The notes under the pieces were generated by a model. That model saw only the letters and a program-made list of their open reading frames with translations. It searched no databases and had not been told where the DNA came from. A DNA stretch of 64,000 nucleotides, taken from the NCBI RefSeq assembly GCF_000209165.1, contig NC_009042.1, forward strand, positions 1,984,001-2,048,000. Direction: 5' to 3'. Position numbers and translations under genes: made by a program. The stretch comes from Scheffersomyces stipitis CBS 6054 (taxonomy: Eukaryota; Ascomycota; Pichiomycetes; Serinales; Debaryomycetaceae). This document shows, one piece after another, positions 1 to 9,533 of the stretch. Position 1 is the stretch's first letter. Every line of letters starts with the position of its first letter.

Positions 1-2810
1 ATAGCTACCGAATACTCGTCCAAGCAGAAAATTTCCCAATTATAACGAATTGTAATGCAAAACTCCTCAATTCACGCCAATTTATCGAGAATTATTTTCA
101 ATCACTTGATTTGTTACAGAGAGACAGCGCTCAATATAATGCCACAGTACTCGATGCACTTGAAGACAAACTTGCTGATCATATCGATATCGCTGATAAA
201 GAGGTTATCTTTGATGCTACTTTACTTAAAAACGGGGACACATCTGTCCAGACAGCCAACATTGGAGACACCAATTTATCGACGCCATCTCCTCAAAATC
301 CTGAGGCTTTGAGCAATACACCTTCTTCGCAGATGACGATCGAAAGTCTTTCTACAAGACATCCCGAAGTAGCCACTCAACACAAACGGCGTATAGAAGA
401 ACTCACTTCTGACACGTTACCATTTCCTACCGATCAAGAAGGTAATTCGGTAGACGGAAAGCACATTAAGCGCTCACCACGATTAGGGGGAGTAAAAACA
501 ACTCCACTTTCAGCCACTAGAACGATCAGGGACCATAAGACTAAAAGTAAAATTGTTGATAACAATCGTGATTACGCTGCTGACCCCATTAAAACTGCTA
601 TAGAAGAAACCAGAACGAAAATGAGTGAAGATCATAACTTAAACTCAACTACGACAAATTCTGAAGAGTTAACTTCACAGTTAGCCTCCCAGGAGGATAG
701 AATCTCAGGGGAGTTATCAGGGGAAACAAATGTGGACTTATCAACCACACCAGCACAAAATACAAGATCACATACCAAGTCAAGACTAGACAAACAAATT
801 GAGCTGTCTAAAAATTGGTCTAACCTAGATACGCGAAAGACTCAATCATGGAATAAAGTCCCACCTGAAATACACGGAAAGGGCAAAATTAGTAAGAGGA
901 AAGGTACCAAAGCATCATTATTGGACAAGGATGCACAAAGCTCACAAATAGCAAAAACGATCACCTCCGAAATAATAAAAAGAAAGAAGAAGACACCAGA
1001 TTTCGATTCCAGTCCACAACAGATAAATGCATTGCTTAGCTTAATTAACAATGCAGATCCGCGGAATTGCCCATTAGGGGAGTCATACTTGAATGATATG
1101 ATAAAGGGCGAACAAAATATCGAAACTGAAGTTACCGATAGTAAAGGTAATAATAATCTATTTGCTGTCATAGATAGAATTGATTATAAAGATCCTGAAT
1201 GGAAAAAGTCCATGGATCGAGAAATCACAAAGTTCAAAGAATTGAACGCTTACGAGATTGTTAAGATTCCAAAAGGAGTCAAACCAATAACTACTAGATG
1301 GGTGCACACCATCAAAGAAACTTTCAAAGGAAACGACCACAAAAGTCGATGCGTGGTTCGTGGATTTCTACAAGTTACTGGAAGAGATTTTGACCCGACG
1401 AGAATATCATCCCCAGTCGTCGATCTTACAACAATCCGAATACTAATATCCATTGCCGTCACCAAAAATTACGCTATTCACCAACTAGACATTGAGTCGG
1501 CATACCTTAATGCACTGTTACCTGAGGAACATCCATTGTATGTATATCCTCCAAAAGGTTATGAATTACAGGAAGACTATTGTTGGAAATTAAAGAAAGC
1601 AGTATATGGTGCTAAACAAAGCGGTTACGAATGGTATATATGTCTCAAAGACACAATCGAGAAATTAGAATTTACAAGCTCAAGCGTTGTTGAAGGTTTA
1701 TTTTATAAGAGAACTAAGCACGATATTATCATTGTTGCTATATACGTCGATGATCTAATAATGGTATCATCCTCGGACAAGTTACTCAAAAGTTTCAGAA
1801 ATGGATTAGAGACCCATTTTAACCTCAAATACCTAAGTAAATTAGGTGAATACTTAGGGATCAAGTTTGAGAAGACCGAAACTGGATATACAATTTCACA
1901 ACAGCAGTTTATTACTAACCTTCTCAAAGACTTTAATATAATGGGCAAATACGGAAAATTAATACCCATGATTAAAGACAAGAAACGGTACACCCCTCCG
2001 AAACTGGCAGAAGAAGACATCGACATTCCAGACTCTGAGTACCAAGACGTTGGTGCGCTACTAGGAGCAAAGGAAAGAACGCTCTATCAAAAAGGAGTTG
2101 GGCTGCTACTATGGGCATGCAGAAATACCAGACCCGATATTTCATACGCCACAAACAAACTAGGAGCAAAAGCAAACAAACCAAGCGTCAATGATCTACA
2201 GAAGTTGATATACTGTTTGCGCTACCTAAAAGACAACATGGATTTAAACTTAGTCTATGATCGTCCCGAACCAGAGGACGAATTTACAATTGTTGTTTAC
2301 TCTGATGCTTCATTCGCTCCATCCGAAATCGACAAGAGACTGATTACAGGGAATGCAATATTCTTAAATGGTCATCTCGTTAGTTGGGCAACAAAACGAC
2401 AGAAGATTATCACAAAATCGTCAGCCAGTTGTGAACTAATTGCATTAGGAGTTGCAATCGATGAAACGGTTAATATGAAAAGAATGATGAAGGAACTAGG
2501 TTTTCCAATCAAGAAAGTAACAATATGGGAAGACAATCAAGCTGTCATTGCCAAGTGTTATAATCAGAACACTACGCATAAGAGCAGATATATTGATGTT
2601 ACCCTAAAATCAATCAGGGAGATCCTTCCGACGATGGAAGATGTAAAGGGAAATAAAATTCTACGCTACATTAAATCCGTTAAAAATATTGCTGACTTCT
2701 TCACCAAACCATTAGGCCATACGAGCTTCGAACCTTTCAGGAACTACATACTTGGAAGAGGAGATGAGAGGTTAAAGCCCATTAGAGAATTAGAAACCTC
2801 TAAGACTTAA
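1..2810 (+). mobile_element. Ty1/copia retrotransposon pol, 3' part (integrase tail, RT, RNase H)
   Basis: The frame is open from base 3, without a start codon, to the stop at 2808-2810 (about 935 codons). Gag, protease and the integrase core must lie left of the window. The first ~390 residues are a Ser/Thr/Lys-rich linker like the integrase-RT spacer of Ty1 elements. The RT domain follows, with TRWVHTIK, QLDIESAYLNA (first catalytic Asp), AVYGAKQSGYEWY and the YVDD active site near 1744-1755. RNase H retains YSDAS, SSASCELIAL and EDNQA, the three acidic catalytic positions, then ADFFTKPLG. No stop or frameshift breaks the visible part, so the element may be recent or active. A CTG at 2103-2105 sits at the Ser of the copia VGSLL-type motif, which supports Ser decoding. 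The class is certain; the family (Tca2-, Tca5- or Tps-like) is not. Confidence 0.95.
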
Positions 2811-2835
2811 CTCAGTTCGTAGAGGTTTAGGGGAG

Positions 2836-3130
2836 TGATGGAAAGTATGCAGGATCGTCCTTTCCTTGGAAAGAAAGGAATTTATTCATTGTTAAACAGA
2901 GTATGGCGCAATGTTACAAATTCCATACTAAAACAGGGGTATATCAAGGGTATATAAGCTCCTGTTGCTTCCGACTGTTTCCAATATATAATTTATATAT
3001 TAACTCTTCTTTTATACTGAAAATTTGAATAAATTTTATCCAAGGGAATTGCAGCCGTACATATAGAAATTCTAGACCTGTATATACGTTTACTTCCCAT
3101 TATATACATTTAGTCACACGACATTGATCA
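2836..3130 (+). repeat. putative 3' LTR of the copia element
   Basis: Right after the pol stop there is a purine-rich tract (agaggtttaggggag, ending at 2835) that fits a polypurine primer site. The sequence from 2836 starts TGAT, and a matching ATCA ends at 3130, giving a ~295-bp unit with TG...CA ends. Inside are a TATA box (tatataa, 2951-2957) and an AATAAA (3028-3033), as expected for U3-R-U5. The 5' LTR and target-site duplication are outside the window, so the right boundary is tentative. The LTR reads in the same direction as the downstream gene and ends about 118 bp before its preferred ATG. Confidence 0.5.
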
Positions 3131-3247
3131 CATTGTTTTGGTCACATGATACGGCCCAAAATATTTTTAATATCGAGGACTATGAGAACTTCAGTAGATT
3201 TCCTAGATTTTGAAGAATTCAGTCAAAACCAAAGAAAAGGAAGGGAA

Positions 3248-5584
3248 ATGCATAGAGTAAGGAGTTATACGGTGGTACTACGACCTCGACTACCGTTGAT
3301 CTCACTTACGTGTCGAAAACTTGCCACAGCGGCTCGGGAAGCCGATTTTTCACCTTTAAAAAAATCTGCTACTGGGTCTTATTTCAACTTAAGCATACGC
3401 CCACAGCCGTTTCTGAAGTCAGAAGTAGCTGAGAATTATCTTAGTATACCCATAGATACTTATCCCAATCCTCTTTACAGCATGTCAAAAGAAAAGCTCT
3501 TGAAATTGACTGCTCCAGAGTTCAAGCATCTAACTAGCATATCCCACAGAACCAAAGAGGAACAGGACCAATACTGTCACAACATTATAGAGATAACATT
3601 CGAGACGATTTTGGAAGACCCAGAGAAAGTTGCCCGTTTATTGAATAGTATTAAAGATACAGAGACAAAATCAATATTGGTAGCTACATTGTCTAAGGCT
3701 TTTTGCAACGACAATATCCAACTATCTATCTTGAACTATATTGTAGATCCAACATCCAAAAAGTTCAGAACAGGTTTCTTCAAAGTTCTCACCAACATTT
3801 TGCATTTGAAAGGAAAAACAACTGAAGAGAGAGGGGTCATTCTCTTGAGCTATTTACGGTTGTTGTCTTTAACGAATATCATCAATGCTGAACCTTTGAT
3901 CTTGACTACTAATGTCTATTCCAAGATCATAAACAGTATTCCACCATCGAAGTTCAGCGAACTCTACCTGTATCTTTTTCATGTAAATATCCAAACCACA
4001 TTGCTTGAGACGTTGAAAGTTCTTAGGAAAACCCTTTTGAGAGGCACTCAATCAGACAGATTTGTAGCCAGAACAGGCTGGATCAATCCCAAATGGCACG
4101 ATCTTCTTACAACATCATTCTCAGAAATCCACCAAAAGAAGATGATTAATTTCTTCAGTATTGATGATTTGAGAGAAATCACTGATATATCAGTCAGGGA
4201 AAAAGATACGCCTACAGCAAGTTTGTACTTGAACTTATTGGTTGCGAAATTCGAACAGAAATGCGCATCTCAAACCCCTCTTCGTCTTGATGATTCCAAC
4301 AGTTTGGATGATGTGCAGATTGTAATTCGAGTAATAGTAAACTATCTAATGGCATTTAAGGGAGCAAAGAGCTGTCTTCAGGTTCTAAAGTATTGTATCA
4401 AGAATAAACTTGAAATCGAGTTTCCACTCTTGCTTGTCATAATGAGAAACTTGAGACTCTCGGGTCATTTCAAGGAGGCATTGCTCTTGATAAACAATAT
4501 TCCACTTCAAAACCTCTCGTATCAAGATCGTCTGAGTTTGGTCCAAGAAGTCCTTATGTTGATTAAGTCCAGATACCCTGGCACTCCCAATGTTTTGATT
4601 GGATACACTGCTGCTATGTTAGGTGGATCTGTCGCAGGTGAGAATAGTGGTCTAAAACTCTTGAACAAGCTTCATTTGTTGGAATTGACGTATGGCTCCG
4701 GGGCTTTGGGCGAAATGGCCAGCTTCGAATCCATACAAGAAGCTTCTATAGACGACAAATTGACAGGCTTTGAGTTCACATCCAATACTTTGGCCAATGT
4801 CTATGAAACTATCTTGGATTCGTATGATAGAGCAGACTTGACACCCAACTTCATCAACAGCCTCTACGATATCTACATTAAAGAGGTATTGAAATCATTG
4901 GCTAATGAGACACCCATACAACCATTTACAGCCGAGTCTATGAATGATAGAGTGGTCAATCATCTAATTTCGTATTTGCTCAGAACTTCGCCTGGAGGTA
5001 GAGCCAATTTCAAAATTGATTCTAATTTAGAACGATACGAAGTTGCCAAACGGATCTTTACCGACTTTATTGCTAATGTAGAGTTGTCAAGAAAGGACAT
5101 CACCGTTTCATTGATTGACCTTTTGGTTCACACTTCCTTGGAAGTGCATTCAGACTACAATTTTGCATCCAAAGTGGTGCGGTATTCGAGAGAAAGGCAC
5201 CTTCCGTTTACGTTCAATCAAATTTACCCATTCATAATTCACCACTACAACAAGAATGAGTATAAGGTGGCAGAGTTGTGGTATAAGCAGTTGACCAATC
5301 TGGGTGCGAAAACTACTGCACCACCTGCTAAGAATCTATTCAGAATAGCCAGAGAATTGAATTGGGACGTGAATGGATTTGCCTACCGTAGAAAGAACAT
5401 AGAGAAGAACTATAAGAAAAGGGAAGAGCTTGCTAAGATCCACGCAGACCCCATTGTATTTTTAGGAGAGAACGATACCGAGGACGCCATCACAGAGGAG
5501 TTGGTAAATGGCATTCATGCTGAAAAATCAGATTCTAACTTCAGTGAAGAGTTGTCGGCATTGTTGTATTCTTCGGAATTATGA
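3248..5584 (+). CDS. mitochondrial PPR-like RNA-metabolism protein
   Basis: This 778-residue protein starts, by my choice, at the ATG at 3248. Its first residues (MHRVRSYTVVLRPRLPLISL...) are rich in Arg and hydroxylated residues and lack acids, like a mitochondrial presequence. In-frame ATGs at 3146 and 3182 would add an acidic, non-presequence extension (VDFLDFEEFS) starting about 16 bp after the putative LTR end, so I discount them. The body is all-helical in character. Near the C terminus, FTFNQIYPFIIHHYNKNEY followed by KVAELWYKQLTNLGA resembles a pentatricopeptide repeat (about positions 5207-5310). Yeast PPR proteins act in mitochondrial mRNA stability and translation. I cannot tell which one this is (Aep-, Dmr1- or Rpm2-type). 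The promoter probably includes or abuts the upstream LTR. Confidence 0.7.
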   Translation: MHRVRSYTVVLRPRLPLISLTCRKLATAAREADFSPLKKSATGSYFNLSIRPQPFLKSEVAENYLSIPIDTYPNPLYSMSKEKLLKLTAPEFKHLTSISHRTKEEQDQYCHNIIEITFETILEDPEKVARLLNSIKDTETKSILVATLSKAFCNDNIQLSILNYIVDPTSKKFRTGFFKVLTNILHLKGKTTEERGVILLSYLRLLSLTNIINAEPLILTTNVYSKIINSIPPSKFSELYLYLFHVNIQTTLLETLKVLRKTLLRGTQSDRFVARTGWINPKWHDLLTTSFSEIHQKKMINFFSIDDLREITDISVREKDTPTASLYLNLLVAKFEQKCASQTPLRLDDSNSLDDVQIVIRVIVNYLMAFKGAKSCLQVLKYCIKNKLEIEFPLLLVIMRNLRLSGHFKEALLLINNIPLQNLSYQDRLSLVQEVLMLIKSRYPGTPNVLIGYTAAMLGGSVAGENSGLKLLNKLHLLELTYGSGALGEMASFESIQEASIDDKLTGFEFTSNTLANVYETILDSYDRADLTPNFINSLYDIYIKEVLKSLANETPIQPFTAESMNDRVVNHLISYLLRTSPGGRANFKIDSNLERYEVAKRIFTDFIANVELSRKDITVSLIDLLVHTSLEVHSDYNFASKVVRYSRERHLPFTFNQIYPFIIHHYNKNEYKVAELWYKQLTNLGAKTTAPPAKNLFRIARELNWDVNGFAYRRKNIEKNYKKREELAKIHADPIVFLGENDTEDAITEELVNGIHAEKSDSNFSEELSALLYSSEL

Positions 5585-6233
5585 TCCCAAGGCAAAGACT
5601 ATGGTATCTATACATTGTACATAGATGTAACGAATAATGACTAGACTTAGAAGTGAAAAATGTAGTGAGCAATTGAGTTCTGTAGAAAGCGCATAGACTC
5701 AAGGAATTCGCGAGCAGAGATTTAAACAATTGTCATTTATGTGCGTACGAAATACCAACAAAAAAGTACTTCCAGCACTCTCCTACTTGGTGGTAAATAT
5801 GTAAACCTTTCCACGACTCCATTCTTCAAGTTGAGGTGGCAATGCTGTGAATTCTGGTTCATTTAACGAAATCCATTAGTATGGATTCCAGTTGTTTACA
5901 TTGTGTCCCAAAATGGCAAAGCACAACCATTTTTTCGCAGTCTCTCTAATCTGAGATTCAGAAGATGTTTTGTTATTATAAACTCTCTCTTTTGTGCAAC
6001 TATCAATTTACCCAAAACTGAGAAATAAAGAATCTCTTTCTTAGAAAACTAGTAGCCTTTCACTTTGTACTTATACCCCTTCATTACTTGAAATTTCCAT
6101 AAAGAAAAACAATCTGAATATTGAAATCTGAATAGAATCGTTGAACATCGAGATCCGTTTGTTGAATATTGAGCTCCTACCCTATTCATTCCATAAAGCA
6201 AGTTACATACAAATCTTCGAAAATCAACCCCGA
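5585..6233 (+). promoter_or_regulatory. intergenic region upstream of ASE1 with forkhead-like sites
   Basis: About 650 bp with no credible ORF. It holds forkhead-type matches (consensus RYAAAYA): GTAAATA at 5793-5799 and, on the opposite strand, TGTTTAC at 5893-5899. ASE1 is a G2/M gene in S. cerevisiae, where Fkh/Mcm1 control that class, so the sites are plausible. No clear Mcm1 box is visible. Function is inference. Confidence 0.35.
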
Positions 6234-9200
6234 ATGGAGTCAAAGTCTTTGCCTTCGTTCAAAGTGCATACCCCTTTAAAAGGCTCGACGCCCAAGAACC
6301 ATCGAAGTCCCAACAACGACATGTATGTTGACACACTGGATATCATCTCTACGATCGTGGTAGATGCTCCAGAAGCAGATGCCGATAGTTCAGAAATGGA
6401 AAAGGAAAAAAAATTCGATCTGATAGTGTTAAATGTAAACCAAACCATTAAGGAACTTTCCCAGATATATAGCACAATAGGGTATTCGTCCCAGGAAATC
6501 TCTGCCAAAAAGGCAGAGATCTTCTCCCATATCGAAAACACCATATCAAACTTCGTATCTAGTCTACAGCGAGAGAAAAATTCCATAGAAAACGAATGCG
6601 AATGGTTACGACAACAAATCAGAATCATACTTGCCATGATAAACGAGAGCAGGGGAGAAAAATCATTATCTCTACTTGAACGGGGATTGGCTTTCAATGA
6701 CAACAGCCTCTACGAAGAGGGATATAAGGAAGAGGTGCTCCGTAAACTTGCACAGATACAACAGAGAAAACTGTCCTTCTATGTGAACTCTCCCTTTAAT
6801 GATAGCATGACCCAAGACTTTAACGACAACCAGATGGACTATGAACAGCAGTATGATTATATGATGAAGACGATTCCGCAGCTTTCGCTTATTGAATTGA
6901 AGAACAAATTGAACTCGATCTTTCTTGAAGTATTGAAGGCCTTTGTAGTGCTATTCAAGAAACTCAATGATCTTAATCTTGAGTATGTCAACAAAGGTGA
7001 GATTGTAGGCGATATCCACTCACAGGATGCCAATTCTCAAATACTTTCCACTCTTCATAGTAAAGAGGAAGCTGAAATGCATCAAAGTCTTATCAATGAG
7101 TTTGAGTCCATTATAGAAGAAATGAATTTATCCAAGAAGAACTCCGGCTTGAAGCACCCAGGACTGAAAGATGACCTGAACACGTTTATACTATCAAGTC
7201 CTCGAAAATCCAAAAAGGAGTTCTCTATCAACGAACCATCTTCACCACAACCTACTTCTAGGAAAACAGACCAACCTGATTCTCAAATTGACTCTTTGAG
7301 AGATATAAACTACCAGTTAGTCAGAGTAATAAGAGGACTCAAGATCACTAAGATTACACCTGATATATTATCGGCTGTACAGAAAGAAATTGACTATTGC
7401 AATAGAGAAATAGAGTCGAGAAAGCAGAGAATTGGACAAATAACTGAAACTTGTTTCTTTCTCATAAAAACATTGCATTTGAATAATGACCAACTTCTTG
7501 AGATCCAAAAGAGTCATGAAGTGAAACATGATGGCTCTGATGGGTTCTTTGACATTGAAACTTTACGACTTATACAACACGATCCTAGCCAGTTTGGTTT
7601 GGTCGATGCCCATTTAAACTATCTAGACAGGTTCTGTAATATTCTTCAGAACATCAAAGATACCAAACAGCAGAAATGGGAACATTATGTATCCACATGC
7701 CAATCGTTGTGGGAAAAGCTTGGTGAAAGTGCAGAGTATACGGAAAACTTCTTGAAGATGAACAGCGCTCTTACTGATATCTCGTTGATGAATTTGAAAC
7801 TTGAATTGAACAAATTATACATGAAGAGGTCCGAGTTTATTGAAAGTTTTATTTCCGATGCCAGAGTGGAAATAGAAAAGCTTTGGGACAAAATGTTTTA
7901 CGGGAAGGAACAAAGAGTAACTTTCAGGTACTACAATTATGACGCTGATGACGACAGCCACGACAAAGAGACAGTTCTCTCTGAGCATGAACAGGAATTG
8001 GCACGATTGGAGAGTGAGTACACATCAAAACTGTCAGTGTTGATCCATTATGAACAACTAAATGGACTAATTAAGGATCAAGAATTCCTTCGTGAATCCT
8101 CCAAGAACTCCGAGAGATTGCTTAGCAAGGACTCTTGTAAAATCTTGCTCAATGAGGAAAAGATCAGAAAACGAATCAACAAGAATCTTCCACGATTACT
8201 TGAAGGCTTAAAGAGTGAAATTGTCAAGTACAACAACTCTGCATTACAAGAAGGAAAGAAACCGATTCTGATCAACGGCGAAGATTTCTTTGAGAAAATA
8301 TTAATTATTGAATCTGAACAATTGAACCAATCTAGTGCTCGATCTACGAGAGGATTTAGAAAGCCTAGAACTACTACTTCAGTTTCTCCAACTCGAACAA
8401 ATAATAAAGCTCCGATCAATCGTACTAGACCAATTGTGTCTCCTGTGAAAACATCTCGATCGCCAACTTCAATGTCTGCCAGGTATGGAGGCAATTCCAC
8501 AGCCAGAGCATCTAGGCCAACTCTTTCCAGAAGAACGTCGCCATTAAAGTCTTCGGCTTCAACAGAAAATTCAATCAAGAAGATTCCTGCTGCTTCAAGG
8601 CCACATCGCAGTACTTTATCAGAACGGACTTTTAACAATCCTACCACTATTCGCTTAACAAATGCGATTAATTCAAGTATGAGTGGAAGCAGCAATTCCA
8701 GTACTTCTAGTGCTGAAAGTCCAATTCATATGGGAAATAGTTTTTCACCAATGAAGTCTTTTGTAGCTCACTTGCAACCCCTCAACTCACCATTAGTTGC
8801 AGATGGAAACAAGATGAGCCAAATTTCAAAAAGGAACTTGAATCATAACTTGCAAGTTCCAAATAATGCCACCAATAGATTCAACCATAATGACATTTAC
8901 GAAGACACGCTTGTCGATACCCCCCACAATATTAACAATGTCAGTATGAATTTGCTGAACATCTCGAAAGGCTCGCCATTGAAGAGTAACAATTCTGTTG
9001 CTAATGGTGTCAATATCTTAATTTCGAAACTGAAATTTTCACCATTAAAGTCCAACCTTGGAACTTTCGAAGATCATGAAAATACTGTACAGAAAGAGTA
9101 TTCTTCTCCATATGAAATGTCACCTATCAAGATAAATTTGAAAAACTCGTTATTAACTTCTAGAGATAACATTCCACTTCCACCCAGCTCTGGGAGAAAG

Positions 9201-9296
9201 CACAGTATATCTACCTGCGACACTTCCACCTTAATAGGTGATGACTACCAGCACTGGAGAAACGAGAAGATCAAACAAATGAACAGCATGCAATAG
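6234..9296 (+). CDS. ASE1: ASE1/PRC1/MAP65 midzone microtubule-bundling protein
   Basis: A 1020-residue protein from the ATG at 6234; upstream in-frame codons lack an ATG. Ase1 homodimers crosslink antiparallel microtubules in the anaphase spindle midzone. The N-terminal half is coiled-coil, starting around KFDLIVLNVNQTIKELSQIY. The diagnostic spectrin-like core has WEKLGESAEYTENF and then EIEKLWDKMFYGKEQR (about nt 7710-7915), the most conserved block of the family. The C-terminal ~330 residues are basic, Ser/Pro-rich and probably disordered. They carry repeated CDK-type sites (SPVK, SPLK, SPMK, SPLK, SPLK, SPIK between about 8439 and 9130), and TPLK and TPK lie at residues 13-21. That fits known Cdc28 control of Ase1. 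It is longer than S. cerevisiae Ase1 (about 885), mostly in the tail. Confidence 0.88.
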   Translation: MESKSLPSFKVHTPLKGSTPKNHRSPNNDMYVDTLDIISTIVVDAPEADADSSEMEKEKKFDLIVLNVNQTIKELSQIYSTIGYSSQEISAKKAEIFSHIENTISNFVSSLQREKNSIENECEWLRQQIRIILAMINESRGEKSLSLLERGLAFNDNSLYEEGYKEEVLRKLAQIQQRKLSFYVNSPFNDSMTQDFNDNQMDYEQQYDYMMKTIPQLSLIELKNKLNSIFLEVLKAFVVLFKKLNDLNLEYVNKGEIVGDIHSQDANSQILSTLHSKEEAEMHQSLINEFESIIEEMNLSKKNSGLKHPGLKDDLNTFILSSPRKSKKEFSINEPSSPQPTSRKTDQPDSQIDSLRDINYQLVRVIRGLKITKITPDILSAVQKEIDYCNREIESRKQRIGQITETCFFLIKTLHLNNDQLLEIQKSHEVKHDGSDGFFDIETLRLIQHDPSQFGLVDAHLNYLDRFCNILQNIKDTKQQKWEHYVSTCQSLWEKLGESAEYTENFLKMNSALTDISLMNLKLELNKLYMKRSEFIESFISDARVEIEKLWDKMFYGKEQRVTFRYYNYDADDDSHDKETVLSEHEQELARLESEYTSKLSVLIHYEQLNGLIKDQEFLRESSKNSERLLSKDSCKILLNEEKIRKRINKNLPRLLEGLKSEIVKYNNSALQEGKKPILINGEDFFEKILIIESEQLNQSSARSTRGFRKPRTTTSVSPTRTNNKAPINRTRPIVSPVKTSRSPTSMSARYGGNSTARASRPTLSRRTSPLKSSASTENSIKKIPAASRPHRSTLSERTFNNPTTIRLTNAINSSMSGSSNSSTSSAESPIHMGNSFSPMKSFVAHLQPLNSPLVADGNKMSQISKRNLNHNLQVPNNATNRFNHNDIYEDTLVDTPHNINNVSMNLLNISKGSPLKSNNSVANGVNILISKLKFSPLKSNLGTFEDHENTVQKEYSSPYEMSPIKINLKNSLLTSRDNIPLPPSSGRKHSISTCDTSTLIGDDYQHWRNEKIKQMNSMQ

Positions 9297-9533
9297 CAGA
9301 GCTCTGTATAGTTAATGTAATATATGTATACTATTGTGCACATCTCAAAGCAAATGCTTGTTACTAGATTCTCAAGAGCAGATTAAAGTAAATGCGTGTA
9401 GATTAATGTACGATTGAAAAAAGGTAAGCAAAAAGCAAGCTACAATATGGTGTCAAAATATTTAATTGAATATCATACATTTGATGGCGTTGCTATTAAA
9501 CGAATGGCGCCTAGACGAATCTCTAAAACTGGT

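Noticed and set aside
3146..3247. Upstream ATG (3146) as start of the PPR-like protein
   Set aside because: It gives an acidic extension that hides a good mitochondrial presequence beginning at 3248 and starts almost at the LTR edge.
8078..8695. 205-codon minus-strand ORF opposite ASE1
   Set aside because: It lies wholly inside the ASE1 coding region, antisense to a conserved core and tail, with hydrophobic random-looking composition.
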